Program-made: the position numbers and the translations under genes
In this document: positions 1 through 7,305 of the stretch, piece by piece
Position numbering within the stretch: the first letter of the stretch is position 1
Layout of the letters: every line of letters begins with the position of its first letter
Origin: Syntrophomonadaceae bacterium
GTDB taxonomy: Bacteria; Bacillota; Dethiobacteria; DTU022
Assembly: GCA_003558195.1 (NCBI GenBank)
Contig: PWMM01000019.1
Location: forward strand, 1-13,306
DNA: 13,306 bases
Reading direction: 5' to 3'
The notes under the pieces: generated by a model
Told to the model about the DNA's origin: nothing
The model's database searches: none
What the model saw: only the letters and a program-made list of their open reading frames with translations

Positions 1-87
1 ATATCTTCTTGTTTAGTGCAAGATATATGTTAGCACAGGCCCTAGTTGATGTCAAGATTAAAAGTGCGATTTTCATTTAAAATTAGG

Positions 88-116
88 TTAATACTCTTGT
101 TAAAAATATTTAGAAT
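88..116 (+). promoter_or_regulatory. Candidate sigma-A promoter for acuA
   Basis: TTAATA (88-93) and TAGAAT (111-116) are separated by 17 nt. They match the consensus at 4/6 and 5/6 positions. This would give a 5' leader of roughly 160 nt before acuA. The region is AT-rich, so chance matches are likely and confidence is low. Confidence 0.28.
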
Positions 117-248
117 ATCAGTATTTTAGCTCGACAACTACCTTTACCAAAAATGTTTAATATATATCTCGGATTTCTATTTTAATTGCTTTAAAGCCAG
201 CTGTAAAGATCTGAATTAAAAGTTATATTGATTCGCTGGTGATATAAA

Positions 249-276
249 CCTGAAAATATGATAATATTAATTCAGG
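249..276 (+). promoter_or_regulatory. Hairpin / palindrome overlapping the acuA ribosome binding site
   Basis: CCTGAA (249-254) pairs with TTCAGG (271-276). Directly inside it, AATAT (255-259) pairs with ATATT (264-268) around a GATA loop, leaving only two unpaired A residues. The 3' arm includes most of the acuA Shine-Dalgarno sequence AGGGA (274-278), six nt before the ATG. In RNA this could hide the ribosome site; in DNA it could be an operator. Which one applies, if either, is inference. Confidence 0.45.
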
Positions 277-284
277 GATAATTT

Positions 285-953
285 ATGAGTAACTTAACCA
301 ATCAAGATGACTCTAACGTACTAAAACCACCTTACGATTCAGTTAAACAGATACATACAACAGAGCTGGGACGTTTTCAAATTAGGGGACCCATTGCGCC
401 AGAAATTCTTTGCCAGTACCAGCTATCTGATGGACTAAATTGCTTTAGGCCATCAAAAAGGCAACATGAAGCCCTTATCGAACTGGCAAAACAAGAAGAC
501 GGTTTAATTTTCGCTGCAACCTTAGCCACCAAAATTATTTCTTATGTTACTTTCCAAAAGCCAGAATTCCCCTGGTGGATTAAGCGGTGTTTTCCAAAAC
601 TGCTGGAGCTGGGATCTATGGAAACTGATCTCTCCTGGCGAAATCTAGGTTTGGGAAAAACTATTCTAGATACAATCTTTTTAAACAGTAGCTTTAATTT
701 TTTCGATAACTTCATCGTTATCGCTGTTCATACTGTCCACAGCTGGGACTTGAAAACCTCTTGCCTTGACCCATGGAGCTACCGGAATATAATGCTTAAA
801 ATGTTTAAGCAGTACAACTTTGTACCCTGGGAAACTGAAGACCCGGAAGTCAGAGAACACCCTTGCAACATTTTATTGGCCAGGGTTGGGACTAACATCT
901 GTTCTGAAGAGATCAAGCATTTTTCAAATTGCTGCCTTGGGGTCAATTCATAA
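285..953 (+). CDS. acuA: AcuA-type GNAT protein N-acetyltransferase (acetyl-CoA synthetase regulator)
   Basis: This 222-residue protein resembles Bacillus AcuA, an acetyltransferase that uses acetyl-CoA to modify the active-site lysine of AcsA and so inactivates it. Recognisable AcuA-like stretches are RGPIAPE (34-40), FRPSKRQHEAL (54-64), LLELGSME (106-113), WDLK (154-157), DPWSYRNIM (162-170) and EHPCNILLARVG (191-202). The GNAT acetyl-CoA loop is visible as R119-N-L-G122-L-G124-K. The ATG has an AGGGA ribosome site six nt upstream. The length is close to the Bacillus protein (about 210), with a slightly longer N-terminus. There is no signal peptide or membrane segment, so it is cytoplasmic. 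The next gene in the same direction, 270 nt on, is acsA, its expected target, which strongly supports the call. The usual partners acuB and acuC (deacetylase) are not in the window. Confidence 0.86.
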   Translation: MSNLTNQDDSNVLKPPYDSVKQIHTTELGRFQIRGPIAPEILCQYQLSDGLNCFRPSKRQHEALIELAKQEDGLIFAATLATKIISYVTFQKPEFPWWIKRCFPKLLELGSMETDLSWRNLGLGKTILDTIFLNSSFNFFDNFIVIAVHTVHSWDLKTSCLDPWSYRNIMLKMFKQYNFVPWETEDPEVREHPCNILLARVGTNICSEEIKHFSNCCLGVNS

Positions 954-1140
954 AAACTAGAACCATTATATATGCTCACCTGAGAGCTTAATCCTCTTAA
1001 AAAAATTATCCTTGAAATGATAATTGGAAATCTGCTTTTTAACAAAGGTTTTAAACTAAGCAATTGACAAATACTGAATCTTAAAAACGGGCAAATTAAG
1101 ATCTATTTAATATGCTATCAATTCTATTAAAATTATTGCC

Positions 1141-1159
1141 TGAATGTTGCAGGTATTCA
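1141..1159. promoter_or_regulatory. Inverted repeat upstream of acsA (possible operator)
   Basis: TGAAT (1141-1145) and ATTCA (1155-1159) form an inverted repeat with a 9-nt spacer, about 65 nt before the acsA start. The half-sites loosely resemble the TGAATGA-type half of the Bacillus FadR box, but the total length is one nt off, so this is weak. No clear promoter was found between acuA and acsA. A TTGACA at 1064-1069 has no matching -10 at the right distance. acsA could therefore be read through from acuA or have a non-consensus promoter. Confidence 0.25.
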
Positions 1160-1222
1160 ACTTCTTTAACGCGAACTTAAGAATAAACACTTTTATAAAC
1201 ATTTCAAAAGGAGGATCAGTCT

Positions 1223-3172
1223 ATGACGGATAAAAAATCTGAAGATTTTATAGCAGACAGCCAATTTGAACCATTAAAACCTTCTGCTAAATTTGCAAAA
1301 TCGGCACGTGTTAACGATGATATGCTGTTCCGAGAAGCTCAAAACGATCGCTTAGCTTTCTGGGCTAAAATGGCTAAAAACCTAAAATGGAATAGTAAAT
1401 GGGACCGCATTCTTGATGATGATAAACCACCTTTTTACAAGTGGTTTACTAATGGAAAGCTTAATGTATCAGAAAATTGCCTGGATATCCACATAAATAA
1501 CGGGCTAGGCGATAAAAAAGCATTAATTTTTGAGGGTGAAGAAGGAGATACTCAGGTTTTAACTTACAAGCAACTTTTAAAAGAAGTTTGTAAGTTTAGC
1601 AATGTGCTGACAAAGCTGGGGATTGGAAAAGGTGATGCCGTAACAGTTTGGATGCCCATGATTCCAGAGGCAATTATAGCAATGCTGGCCTGTACCAGGA
1701 TTGGAGCTATCCATAGCGTGGTTTTTGGCGGTTTTAGCCCTGAAGCTCTTAAAGATCGCATACTTGATTCAGAGTCAAAAATGGTTATAACAGCAGATGG
1801 GGCTAACAGAAGAGGTAAAGTTATACCCATGCGTAATGCAGCTGAACAGGCCTTAGAAGAATGCCCGAGTGTTGAAAAAGTAATTATTGTAAAGCGTACT
1901 GGAACTTCATATAAAACCAAACCAGGACGAGATTTAGGCTGGTCTGAATTAATGGCAGATGCAAACGATCGCTTTGAACCGGTGAATATGGATGCAGAAG
2001 ATCCATTATTTATTTTATACAGCAGCGGGACGACAGGCAAACCAAAAGGTATTCTTCATAGTACCGGAGGCTACCTGGTAGGAGTAAATACCACTTTTCG
2101 GTATGTTTTTGATCACCAGGAAGATGATATTTATTGGTGCACTGCCGATATAGGCTGGATTACCGGCCATAGCTATATTGTTTATGGCCCATTATCAAAC
2201 GGGTCCAGCACTTTTATTTACGAAGGAACTCCGGATTACCCTTCCCGGGATCGGTTCTGGGAACTTGTTGAAAAATATAAGGTAACTGTTTTCTATACAG
2301 CTCCGACAGCCATTCGATCTTTTATGCGCTGGGGAAATGATCATGTAGATAAACGTGATCTTTCCAGTTTACGTTTACTGGGCTCAGTCGGTGAACCAAT
2401 TAACCCGGAAGCCTGGTTATGGTATCACGAGCATATCGGTAAAGGAAAATGTCCAATTGTTGACACCTGGTGGCAAACTGAAACGGGTATGATTATGATC
2501 ACTCCCTTGCCCGGATTAACACCTCTCAAACCAGGCTCTGCTTCCTGGGCCTTTCCCGGGATCGAGGTTGACGTTCTAGACGATAATGGTAATCCTACTG
2601 AAGCAGGGCAGCGGGGATTTCTGGTTATTAAATCACCTTGGCCGGCAATGCTACGTACTTTACATGGAGATCCGGAGCGTTTTGAAAATACTTACTGGAA
2701 ACAATACCCTGGTTTATATTTTACCGGAGACGGGGCATGGAAAGATAAAGATGGATATTTATGGATTATGGGCCGCGTAGATGACGTTCTAAACGTTTCA
2801 GGGCACAGAATAGGTACTATGGAAGTAGAAAGCGCCCTGGTTGAGCATCCCGCTGCTGTTGAAGCAGCGGTTATTGGCAAAGTACATGAAATAAAAGGCC
2901 ATGCTATTACCGCTTTTGTAACTCTTAAAGAGGGATATGAAGGTAGTGACGAATTGGTCCAGGAATTAAAAAGCCATGTTGGTAAAAAAATCGGGGCAAT
3001 TGCCCGGCCTGAAGAAATATTTTTCACATATGAGTTGCCAAAAACTCGCAGTGGTAAAATTATGCGCCGTCTGTTGCGAGATATTGCAGAACAAAGAGAT
3101 CTTGGCGATGTAACCACCCTGATGGATCCACAGGTTGTGGCTACCATAAAAGAAGGTTATACAGAAAAATAA
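1223..3172 (+). CDS. acsA: Acetyl-CoA synthetase (AMP-forming)
   Basis: It converts acetate, ATP and CoA to acetyl-CoA, AMP and PPi in two steps through acetyl-AMP, in the cytoplasm. The 649-residue length matches full-size bacterial Acs (about 650), longer than Bacillus AcsA (572). ANL-superfamily motifs are clear: the P-loop YSSGTTGKPKG at 266-276; VDTWWQTETG at 413-422, with the Trp pair typical of small-acyl (acetate) enzymes; YFTGD before the hinge region; and the C-terminal PKTRSGKIMRR with catalytic K612. That lysine, in a PX4GK setting, is the classic site of reversible acetylation by Pat/AcuA enzymes. An AAGGAGG ribosome site (1208-1214) lies 8 nt before the ATG. The gene follows acuA in the same direction and ends at a strong hairpin. 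Propionate could be a minor substrate; acetate is favoured. Confidence 0.95.
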   Translation: MTDKKSEDFIADSQFEPLKPSAKFAKSARVNDDMLFREAQNDRLAFWAKMAKNLKWNSKWDRILDDDKPPFYKWFTNGKLNVSENCLDIHINNGLGDKKALIFEGEEGDTQVLTYKQLLKEVCKFSNVLTKLGIGKGDAVTVWMPMIPEAIIAMLACTRIGAIHSVVFGGFSPEALKDRILDSESKMVITADGANRRGKVIPMRNAAEQALEECPSVEKVIIVKRTGTSYKTKPGRDLGWSELMADANDRFEPVNMDAEDPLFILYSSGTTGKPKGILHSTGGYLVGVNTTFRYVFDHQEDDIYWCTADIGWITGHSYIVYGPLSNGSSTFIYEGTPDYPSRDRFWELVEKYKVTVFYTAPTAIRSFMRWGNDHVDKRDLSSLRLLGSVGEPINPEAWLWYHEHIGKGKCPIVDTWWQTETGMIMITPLPGLTPLKPGSASWAFPGIEVDVLDDNGNPTEAGQRGFLVIKSPWPAMLRTLHGDPERFENTYWKQYPGLYFTGDGAWKDKDGYLWIMGRVDDVLNVSGHRIGTMEVESALVEHPAAVEAAVIGKVHEIKGHAITAFVTLKEGYEGSDELVQELKSHVGKKIGAIARPEEIFFTYELPKTRSGKIMRRLLRDIAEQRDLGDVTTLMDPQVVATIKEGYTEK

Positions 3173-3178
3173 TCGTTC

Positions 3179-3207
3179 AAAAAGGCCGCCTGAAATCCAG
3201 GCGGCCT
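3179..3207. terminator. Bidirectional terminator between convergent acsA and tyrS
   Basis: A perfect 10-bp GC-rich stem, AGGCCGCCTG (3183-3192) with CAGGCGGCCT (3198-3207), closes a 5-nt loop just after the acsA stop. The A-run at 3179-3183 gives a U-tract on the minus strand, so it is a canonical terminator for tyrS. For acsA the following sequence is AT-rich but lacks a clean U-tract. Confidence 0.85.
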
Positions 3208-3260
3208 CAATATTACTTATTATTCTATTTTAATGCAGATCCGCTTTTCTTGTTCTTGGA

Positions 3261-4478
3261 TTAGTTTACTTTCACCCGGGCAAACTTTCTTTTACCCACC
3301 TGTATAATGTAATCTTTGTCATCTTGCTGCTTTAATTCATAATCGATAGAATCAACAATATCACCGTCTACTTTAACCCCGCCTTGCTTAATCAAGCGCC
3401 TGGCTTCACTTTTACTGGAGCTCAACCCTGCATCAACCATTACTGCTACCAGGGGAAGAGGCCCTTTAAATAGAAAAGACTCCATCTCACTTGGCATCTG
3501 GCCTTTTTGAAATACCTGCTTGAAATTATCCTCAGCAGCTCTGGCTGCTTTATCATCATGATATAGGGTAACAAGCTCTCTGGCCAAATACATCTTGGCA
3601 TCGCGGGGATGCATTTCTCCTTTTTTTAATGACTCTAAAAGGGAATCTATTTCACCAGAAGGGAGAGTTGTAGCCAGGCGAAAATACTCTTCCATTAATT
3701 GATCTGGTATGGACATCGCTTTGCCATAGATCTGATCTGGTGATTCGGTAAGCCCGATATAATTGCCCAGGCTTTTGCTCATTTTTTCAACCCCGTTAGT
3801 GCCAACCAAAATAGGCATGGTAAAAGCTACCTGGGGCTCCTGGCCGTAATCTCTTTGCAGTTGTCTGCCCATCAGCAAGTTAAATCTTTGTTCAGTAGCG
3901 CCAAATTCGATATCGGCCCGGACAGCAACGGAATCATATCCCTGCATTAAGGGATAGAAGAATTCATGAATGCCGATAGCGATATTCTCTTTATATCTTT
4001 TATCAAAGTCCTCTCTCTCCATCATCCGGGCTACCGTTAATTGCGAAGCAAGTTTAATAACATCCGCAAAATTAAGTTTTGCTAACCACTCACTGTTAAA
4101 AACCATTTCGGTGCGATCTTTATCTAAAATCAAGAAAATCTGCTCCTGGTAAGTCCGAGCATTTTCCATAACCTCTTTTTCGGTTAGCTGTTTGCGCATC
4201 TCAGATCTACCGGTAGGGTCTCCAATCATTCCAGTAAAATCGCCAATTATTAAAACGACATGGTGGCCCAAATCCTGGAATTGCCTTAACTTGTGCAATA
4301 CAACAGCATGTCCTATATGCAAATCAGGAGCGGAAGGATCAATGCCCAGTTTACATCGAAGCGGTTTGTTTTCTTTCACACTTCTTTCCAGCTTGCCCCG
4401 GAACTCTTCATCTGTAATAATTTCTGAAATGTTTTCAGTTAATATTTTGTACTGCTCAGTCGCGCTCAAAAAGCCCAT
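3261..4478 (-). CDS. tyrS: Tyrosyl-tRNA synthetase (TyrZ-like)
   Basis: It charges tRNA-Tyr with tyrosine using ATP. The class I signatures are present: HIGH at residues 54-57 (in PDLHIGHAVVLHKL) and KMSKS at 232-236. A C-terminal S4-type RNA-binding domain spans roughly 340-405 (SSSKSEARRLIKQGGVKVDG). The overall look resembles the TyrZ branch (Bacillus TyrZ, about 413 aa) rather than classic TyrS. An upstream in-frame ATG at 4493 exists, but its bases overlap the GGAGG ribosome site (4487-4491). I therefore place the start at the second Met (4478), 8 nt from that site, giving 405 residues. The gene lies 43 nt downstream of the MBL-fold gene in the same direction and is probably co-transcribed with it. 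I saw no T-box leader motif upstream of either gene. It ends at the bidirectional hairpin at 3183-3207. Confidence 0.94.
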   Translation of the reverse strand: MGFLSATEQYKILTENISEIITDEEFRGKLERSVKENKPLRCKLGIDPSAPDLHIGHAVVLHKLRQFQDLGHHVVLIIGDFTGMIGDPTGRSEMRKQLTEKEVMENARTYQEQIFLILDKDRTEMVFNSEWLAKLNFADVIKLASQLTVARMMEREDFDKRYKENIAIGIHEFFYPLMQGYDSVAVRADIEFGATEQRFNLLMGRQLQRDYGQEPQVAFTMPILVGTNGVEKMSKSLGNYIGLTESPDQIYGKAMSIPDQLMEEYFRLATTLPSGEIDSLLESLKKGEMHPRDAKMYLARELVTLYHDDKAARAAEDNFKQVFQKGQMPSEMESFLFKGPLPLVAVMVDAGLSSSKSEARRLIKQGGVKVDGDIVDSIDYELKQQDDKDYIIQVGKRKFARVKVN

Positions 4479-4521
4479 TTTTAATACCTCCATCTATTAG
4501 CCATACTATTTTTAAATTATT

Positions 4522-5304
4522 TTACAAAACCTGATCCAGTTCAAGGGTCAAATCGTCTGTGGCAGCAACTACTTTAATTCCTGTTTTTTTCGTCAGTTCT
4601 GAAGCTAATAATTCCGGATCGTTGTTTAACATGGTTAGTCCAAAATGGGTCATTACAGCCAGGCGAGGCCTGATACCCTCTACTAAATACCGGGCCGTTT
4701 TCAAGTCTAAGTGTTTGATATCTTTTTCTGGAAACGGCTCTTTTAACAATACATTCATAATGAGCAGATCAGTTCCGCTGTATTTATCGATTAAGCCTTT
4801 CGAATACTTAGTATCGGTTATAAAAGACACACAACCCTTTTTTAGGTAAAATTTCAAGCCGTATGTCTCTGCTGAATGATCATGCCGGATCGGTGTTTCA
4901 AATAATAGTGAATCAACCCTGTAACTATTGCATTCTTTTAATACCTGTAAGCTCTCTACTGCGCCACGCACATGAGAAAAAATCACCGGTTCATAGCCAT
5001 TAACTGCATCACTTGGAGCAAATACATGCCCTCTCTGGGTAAAAGTACCATGAGTCATAGCTTCAATTATAACATTCACATCATTTGAATGATCAAGGTG
5101 ACGGTGAGAAAGAATTACTACATCCAGATTTTCAGGATTTAAAACTTGCTCTCGCGAAAAACAGCTTTTCAAAGTCCCCGGTCCGGGATCAATCAAAATA
5201 TTTTTACCCTGGAAAAAACACCATGTCCCTGCAGATGAGCGGAGTTGTTTAGAAACAACAAACCGAGCCCCGGCTGTTCCCATAAATTTAATCCAATCAG
5301 ACAA
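4522..5304 (-). CDS. MBL-fold metallo-hydrolase
   Basis: This 260-residue protein has the metallo-beta-lactamase fold ligands in order: H67-x-H69-x-D71-H72 (SHRHLDHSND), H143 (RHDHSAETYGLKF), D164 (FITDTKYS) and H220 (MTHFGLTM). It thus has a complete two-metal site and should be an active hydrolase. The general layout is like RNase Z / cyclic phosphodiesterase relatives, but the exact substrate cannot be told. Typical RNase Z exosite features are not obvious and I give no gene symbol. There is no signal peptide, so it is cytoplasmic. Translation starts at TTG (5302-5304), preceded by a purine-rich GGGGATGG. The next Met (residue 8) would cut into the first strand (IKFMGTAGARF), so TTG is preferred. 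It is the first gene of a likely operon with tyrS. Confidence 0.85.
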   Translation of the reverse strand: MSDWIKFMGTAGARFVVSKQLRSSAGTWCFFQGKNILIDPGPGTLKSCFSREQVLNPENLDVVILSHRHLDHSNDVNVIIEAMTHGTFTQRGHVFAPSDAVNGYEPVIFSHVRGAVESLQVLKECNSYRVDSLLFETPIRHDHSAETYGLKFYLKKGCVSFITDTKYSKGLIDKYSGTDLLIMNVLLKEPFPEKDIKHLDLKTARYLVEGIRPRLAVMTHFGLTMLNNDPELLASELTKKTGIKVVAATDDLTLELDQVL

Positions 5305-5341
5305 CTTAAAACCATCCCCTGCAGAAATTATTATCTTTGTT

Positions 5342-5370
5342 ATTCTACCACAATAGAATTAATATGTGAT
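5342..5370 (-). promoter_or_regulatory. Candidate promoter for the MBL-fold gene and tyrS
   Basis: On the minus strand, ATCACA (5365-5370) is followed after 17 nt by TAGAAT (5342-5347), preceded by TGG as in extended -10 elements. Start of transcription would be near 5335, about 30 nt before the TTG start. A palindrome AATGAT-AAA-ATCATT (5393-5407) lies just upstream of the -35 and might be an operator. The -35 is only a 4/6 match. Confidence 0.4.
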
Positions 5371-5508
5371 GATTGTTTTTTACCATTAAAATAATGATAA
5401 AATCATTTAATAAGCCTAACTCGTCCTTTACTAAGCCACCTTGGAGAACAGGCGATCAATTTAGATAGTGCAGGATTAAAAATGCAGGCAACGCAGGTCC
5501 TTTGCAGT

Positions 5509-5532
5509 AAAAAAATAATCCCATCAGGGATT
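5509..5532 (-). terminator. Terminator of the RNase P RNA gene
   Basis: On the minus strand the stem AATCCC / GGGATT (5527-5532 with 5517-5522, 4-nt loop) is followed by a run of seven T (5509-5515). It lies 15 nt past the 3' strand of the P1 helix of the RNase P RNA. Form and place both fit intrinsic termination. Confidence 0.75.
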
Positions 5533-5546
5533 TTAAGCAAGTATTA

Positions 5547-5974
5547 GGACCGAGCAAACTAATAAGCCGAGTTCTGTCTTACCCAAATTTTATAGATTCA
5601 GGAAAGTAGCAGTCATCTATCTCGGATACCAGTTGCCTGGTACCTCAAGCAACCTAACCCGGGGAGTCGGCGGGCAACCTCGTCCTCCCTCTATTTGGTT
5701 TTGCTCCGGGTGGGGTTTACCTAGCAAACCGGTCTCCCGGTTTCTGGTGCGCTTTTACCGCACCGTTGCACCCTTACCCGACACCCAATAACCAAAACAT
5801 AAAACATCTTGACTTATATTCTCGTCACTGAGTGCCGGGCGGTATTTTTTCTGTGGCACTGGCCTTAAGGTCACCCTCACTGGGCGTTACCCAGCACCCT
5901 GCCCTGCGGAGCTCGGACTTTCCTCGAAAAGAACCTTGCGGTTTCTTTCCGCGACTGCCTTGTTTACTCGGTCC
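5547..5974 (-). ncRNA. rnpB: RNase P RNA (bacterial, A-type-like)
   Basis: This is the catalytic RNA of ribonuclease P, which removes 5' leaders from tRNA precursors. On the minus strand it starts with GGACCGAG, whose complement CTCGGTCC closes the molecule as a long P1 helix (5962-5974 with 5547-5559). Universally conserved blocks are present in order: GAGGAAAGTCCGAGCTCC, GCAGGGTGCTGGGTAACGCC, CAGTGCCACAGA, GGTAAGGGTG with GTGCGGTAAAAGCGCACC, GGTAAACCCCACCCGGAGCA, CCAAATAG, GCTTGAG, AGATAGATGACTG, and ACAGAACTCGGCTTAT. A GGTAAGGGTG-containing core and a CCAAATAG loop fit A-type (ancestral) architecture rather than the Bacillus B type. The 428-nt length is on the long side, partly because of an extended P12 (about 5790-5840). 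It has its own promoter and terminator. Exact RNA ends may differ by a few nt; P1 could extend to 5977/5544. Confidence 0.96.
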
Positions 5975-5994
5975 CAACTTACCTTCTGTAAAAA

Positions 5995-6023
5995 AGTATA
6001 GCACCGTCAATGAAGTATGTCAA
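5995..6023 (-). promoter_or_regulatory. Strong sigma-A promoter of rnpB
   Basis: On the minus strand, a perfect TTGACA (6018-6023) and TATACT (5995-6000) are 17 nt apart, with an extended -10 TGC just before the -10. Transcription would start near 5988, about a dozen nt before the P1 helix of RNase P RNA. It lies in the short gap after the ylbL stop, so rnpB is transcribed independently of ylbL. Confidence 0.85.
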
Positions 6024-6036
6024 AATCTTGATTATA

Positions 6037-7029
6037 TTATTCTACTATACTTTCTAAAAATTGCAGTGCATCCTCCAGCTCGGTTACAGGCACAAGTGTA
6101 ATATTGCGGGCAGCATTTTGAGCTTCTTGATAATTACCTTCAGGTACTAAAAAGTATTCAATTCCTGCATTTTCAGCAGAAAAAACTTTTTGAGGAACAC
6201 CACCCACCCTTCCAATCCTTTCTTCCAGATCAATTGTACCGGTCCCGGCTACTTCATTACCTCCGGTTAGATCTTCGGGCGTTAACTGGTTTAAGATTTC
6301 AAGGGTAAACATCATCCCAGCCGATGGTCCTCCAATATTTCCAGTGTCCATTTTTATATTAAGCGGAATCAGGGGTTCCCAGGGCATAGTTTGAATGTAT
6401 ATCCCTAAAAAAGGTAAAGTCTCATCATCTGGATGAGGTCCCGTTGGTGAAGATATCTTGACTAATTGATTGTTACGTAAAACTTCCAAAGCTACCTCGT
6501 CCCCTACATTACGATCTTTAACCAGCAATTGTACTTCAGAAGCAAGCATAACTGGTTTATTATCCAAGTACTTTATAATATCGCCAGCTTCAAGATAACC
6601 TTCTGCAGGAGCATCTTCCAGAAAATCAATAACCTCAACCCCGTCGCTTTTAATATCAACATTGTAGTTCAGCCTGCGTAAGGCCACAACCTGGGCGATA
6701 TGCTTGCTTTCACTCATATGCTCACGCAATAATTCCCGGTATTCCTTTTCATCCATCTCTCTGGGGATTACTCTTTCCCTGGGATTTAATCGCATTTGAG
6801 GGTGAATTACTCCGATTGCAGCACTAATAATATTAGCCTGGCTTTGAGTCACAGTTAAAAGGTAAAAATTGCCACTATCCAAGCTATATAAATCTTCTGC
6901 TTCCACAATATCCTTTAAATTTACGGCCCTGCTGGGCCTTACTACATAATAATCTAACTCAATAAAATAACCGGCAAAACCCAAAAATAGAACTAAAAGA
7001 AAAATAGTAATAAGTTTTTTTGCTTTCAA
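6037..7029 (-). CDS. ylbL: YlbL/SepM-like membrane-anchored PDZ and Lon-type (S16) serine protease
   Basis: This 330-residue protein begins with a lysine-rich stretch and one hydrophobic segment (about 6-24), a signal anchor that places the rest outside the membrane. A PDZ domain covers roughly 125-195 (GYLEAGDIIKYLDNKPV). A Lon proteolytic domain follows, with catalytic S236 in GGPSAGMM and K281 in GRVGGVPQK, the Ser-Lys dyad of family S16. Relatives are Bacillus YlbL, linked to control of the DNA-damage cell-division inhibitor YneA, and streptococcal SepM, which trims competence peptide. Substrate here is unknown. Translation starts at TTG (7027-7029) after an AGGTAGG-type ribosome site; an in-frame stop just upstream rules out a longer start. 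In Bacillus the gene sits near coaD, as it does here, but ylbJ is missing between them. Confidence 0.88.
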   Translation of the reverse strand: MKAKKLITIFLLVLFLGFAGYFIELDYYVVRPSRAVNLKDIVEAEDLYSLDSGNFYLLTVTQSQANIISAAIGVIHPQMRLNPRERVIPREMDEKEYRELLREHMSESKHIAQVVALRRLNYNVDIKSDGVEVIDFLEDAPAEGYLEAGDIIKYLDNKPVMLASEVQLLVKDRNVGDEVALEVLRNNQLVKISSPTGPHPDDETLPFLGIYIQTMPWEPLIPLNIKMDTGNIGGPSAGMMFTLEILNQLTPEDLTGGNEVAGTGTIDLEERIGRVGGVPQKVFSAENAGIEYFLVPEGNYQEAQNAARNITLVPVTELEDALQFLESIVE

Positions 7030-7068
7030 TAATCCAACCTACCTTCAGATCTGTTGTTCCTTTTACGT

Positions 7069-7305
7069 ATGCATAAAAAAATGATCCAGCCAGGGCTATT
7101 TTACCATATATTCAAAGTATCGACTCAGCTATATTATTTAAAAAGCCCTGCAGTATCAATTTATGCTTTTTTGATCTCAATAACTGTGATTATACCGGTT
7201 TTGCTGTTTAGCAGTATGGCCTGCAATTACAATGCAGGTTACAAAGATGGACGCAAAAAACGACTGGCCAGATTTATAGTGGCTAATGCCAAAAAATCTG
7301 GTTAA
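7069..7305 (+). CDS. Doubtful small single-pass membrane protein
   Basis: This frame would encode 78 residues from ATG (7069), or 83 from a TTG at 7054. It has one clear hydrophobic segment (about SPAVSIYAFLISITVIIPVLLF, roughly 28-49 of the ATG form) followed by a strongly basic tail (KDGRKKRLARF), consistent with the positive-inside rule. Against it, no purine-rich ribosome site precedes either start, its start lies only 40 nt from the divergent ylbL start, and I recognise no family. It could be a real small membrane protein or a chance frame in an otherwise empty interval. Confidence 0.3.
   Translation: MHKKMIQPGLFYHIFKVSTQLYYLKSPAVSIYAFLISITVIIPVLLFSSMACNYNAGYKDGRKKRLARFIVANAKKSG

Larger units (their letters stand above)
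1..284. other. Gene-free leader region upstream of acuA
   Basis: This AT-rich stretch has no convincing reading frame on either strand. An imperfect hairpin sits at the very left edge (ATATCTT at 1-7, AAGATAT at 20-26, 12-nt loop). It has no following T-run, so I do not call it a terminator. The rest holds a weak candidate promoter (88-116) and a hairpin over the acuA ribosome site (249-276), both listed separately. Whatever lies to the left of the window is unknown. Confidence 0.6.

Noticed and set aside
1004..1025. Hairpin AATTATC / GATAATT after acuA as a terminator
   Set aside because: It is a weak AT-only stem with its T-run on the minus strand, where no gene needs it.
779..1063. 94-residue minus-strand frame
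   Set aside because: It is antisense to the end of acuA, with no ribosome site or recognisable family.
1064..1069. TTGACA as an acsA promoter
   Set aside because: There is no acceptable -10 at 16-18 nt spacing.
4479..4493. Longer tyrS start at 4493
   Set aside because: That ATG overlaps the GGAGG ribosome site that serves the Met at 4478.
5305..5508. T-box leader for the tyrS operon
   Set aside because: The conserved T-box sequence (TGGNACCGCG-like) is not found on the minus strand here, and the interval is short.
5825..6101. Short reading frames on both strands over 5825-6101
   Set aside because: They lie within the RNase P RNA gene and its promoter. The conserved RNA structure explains the sequence.
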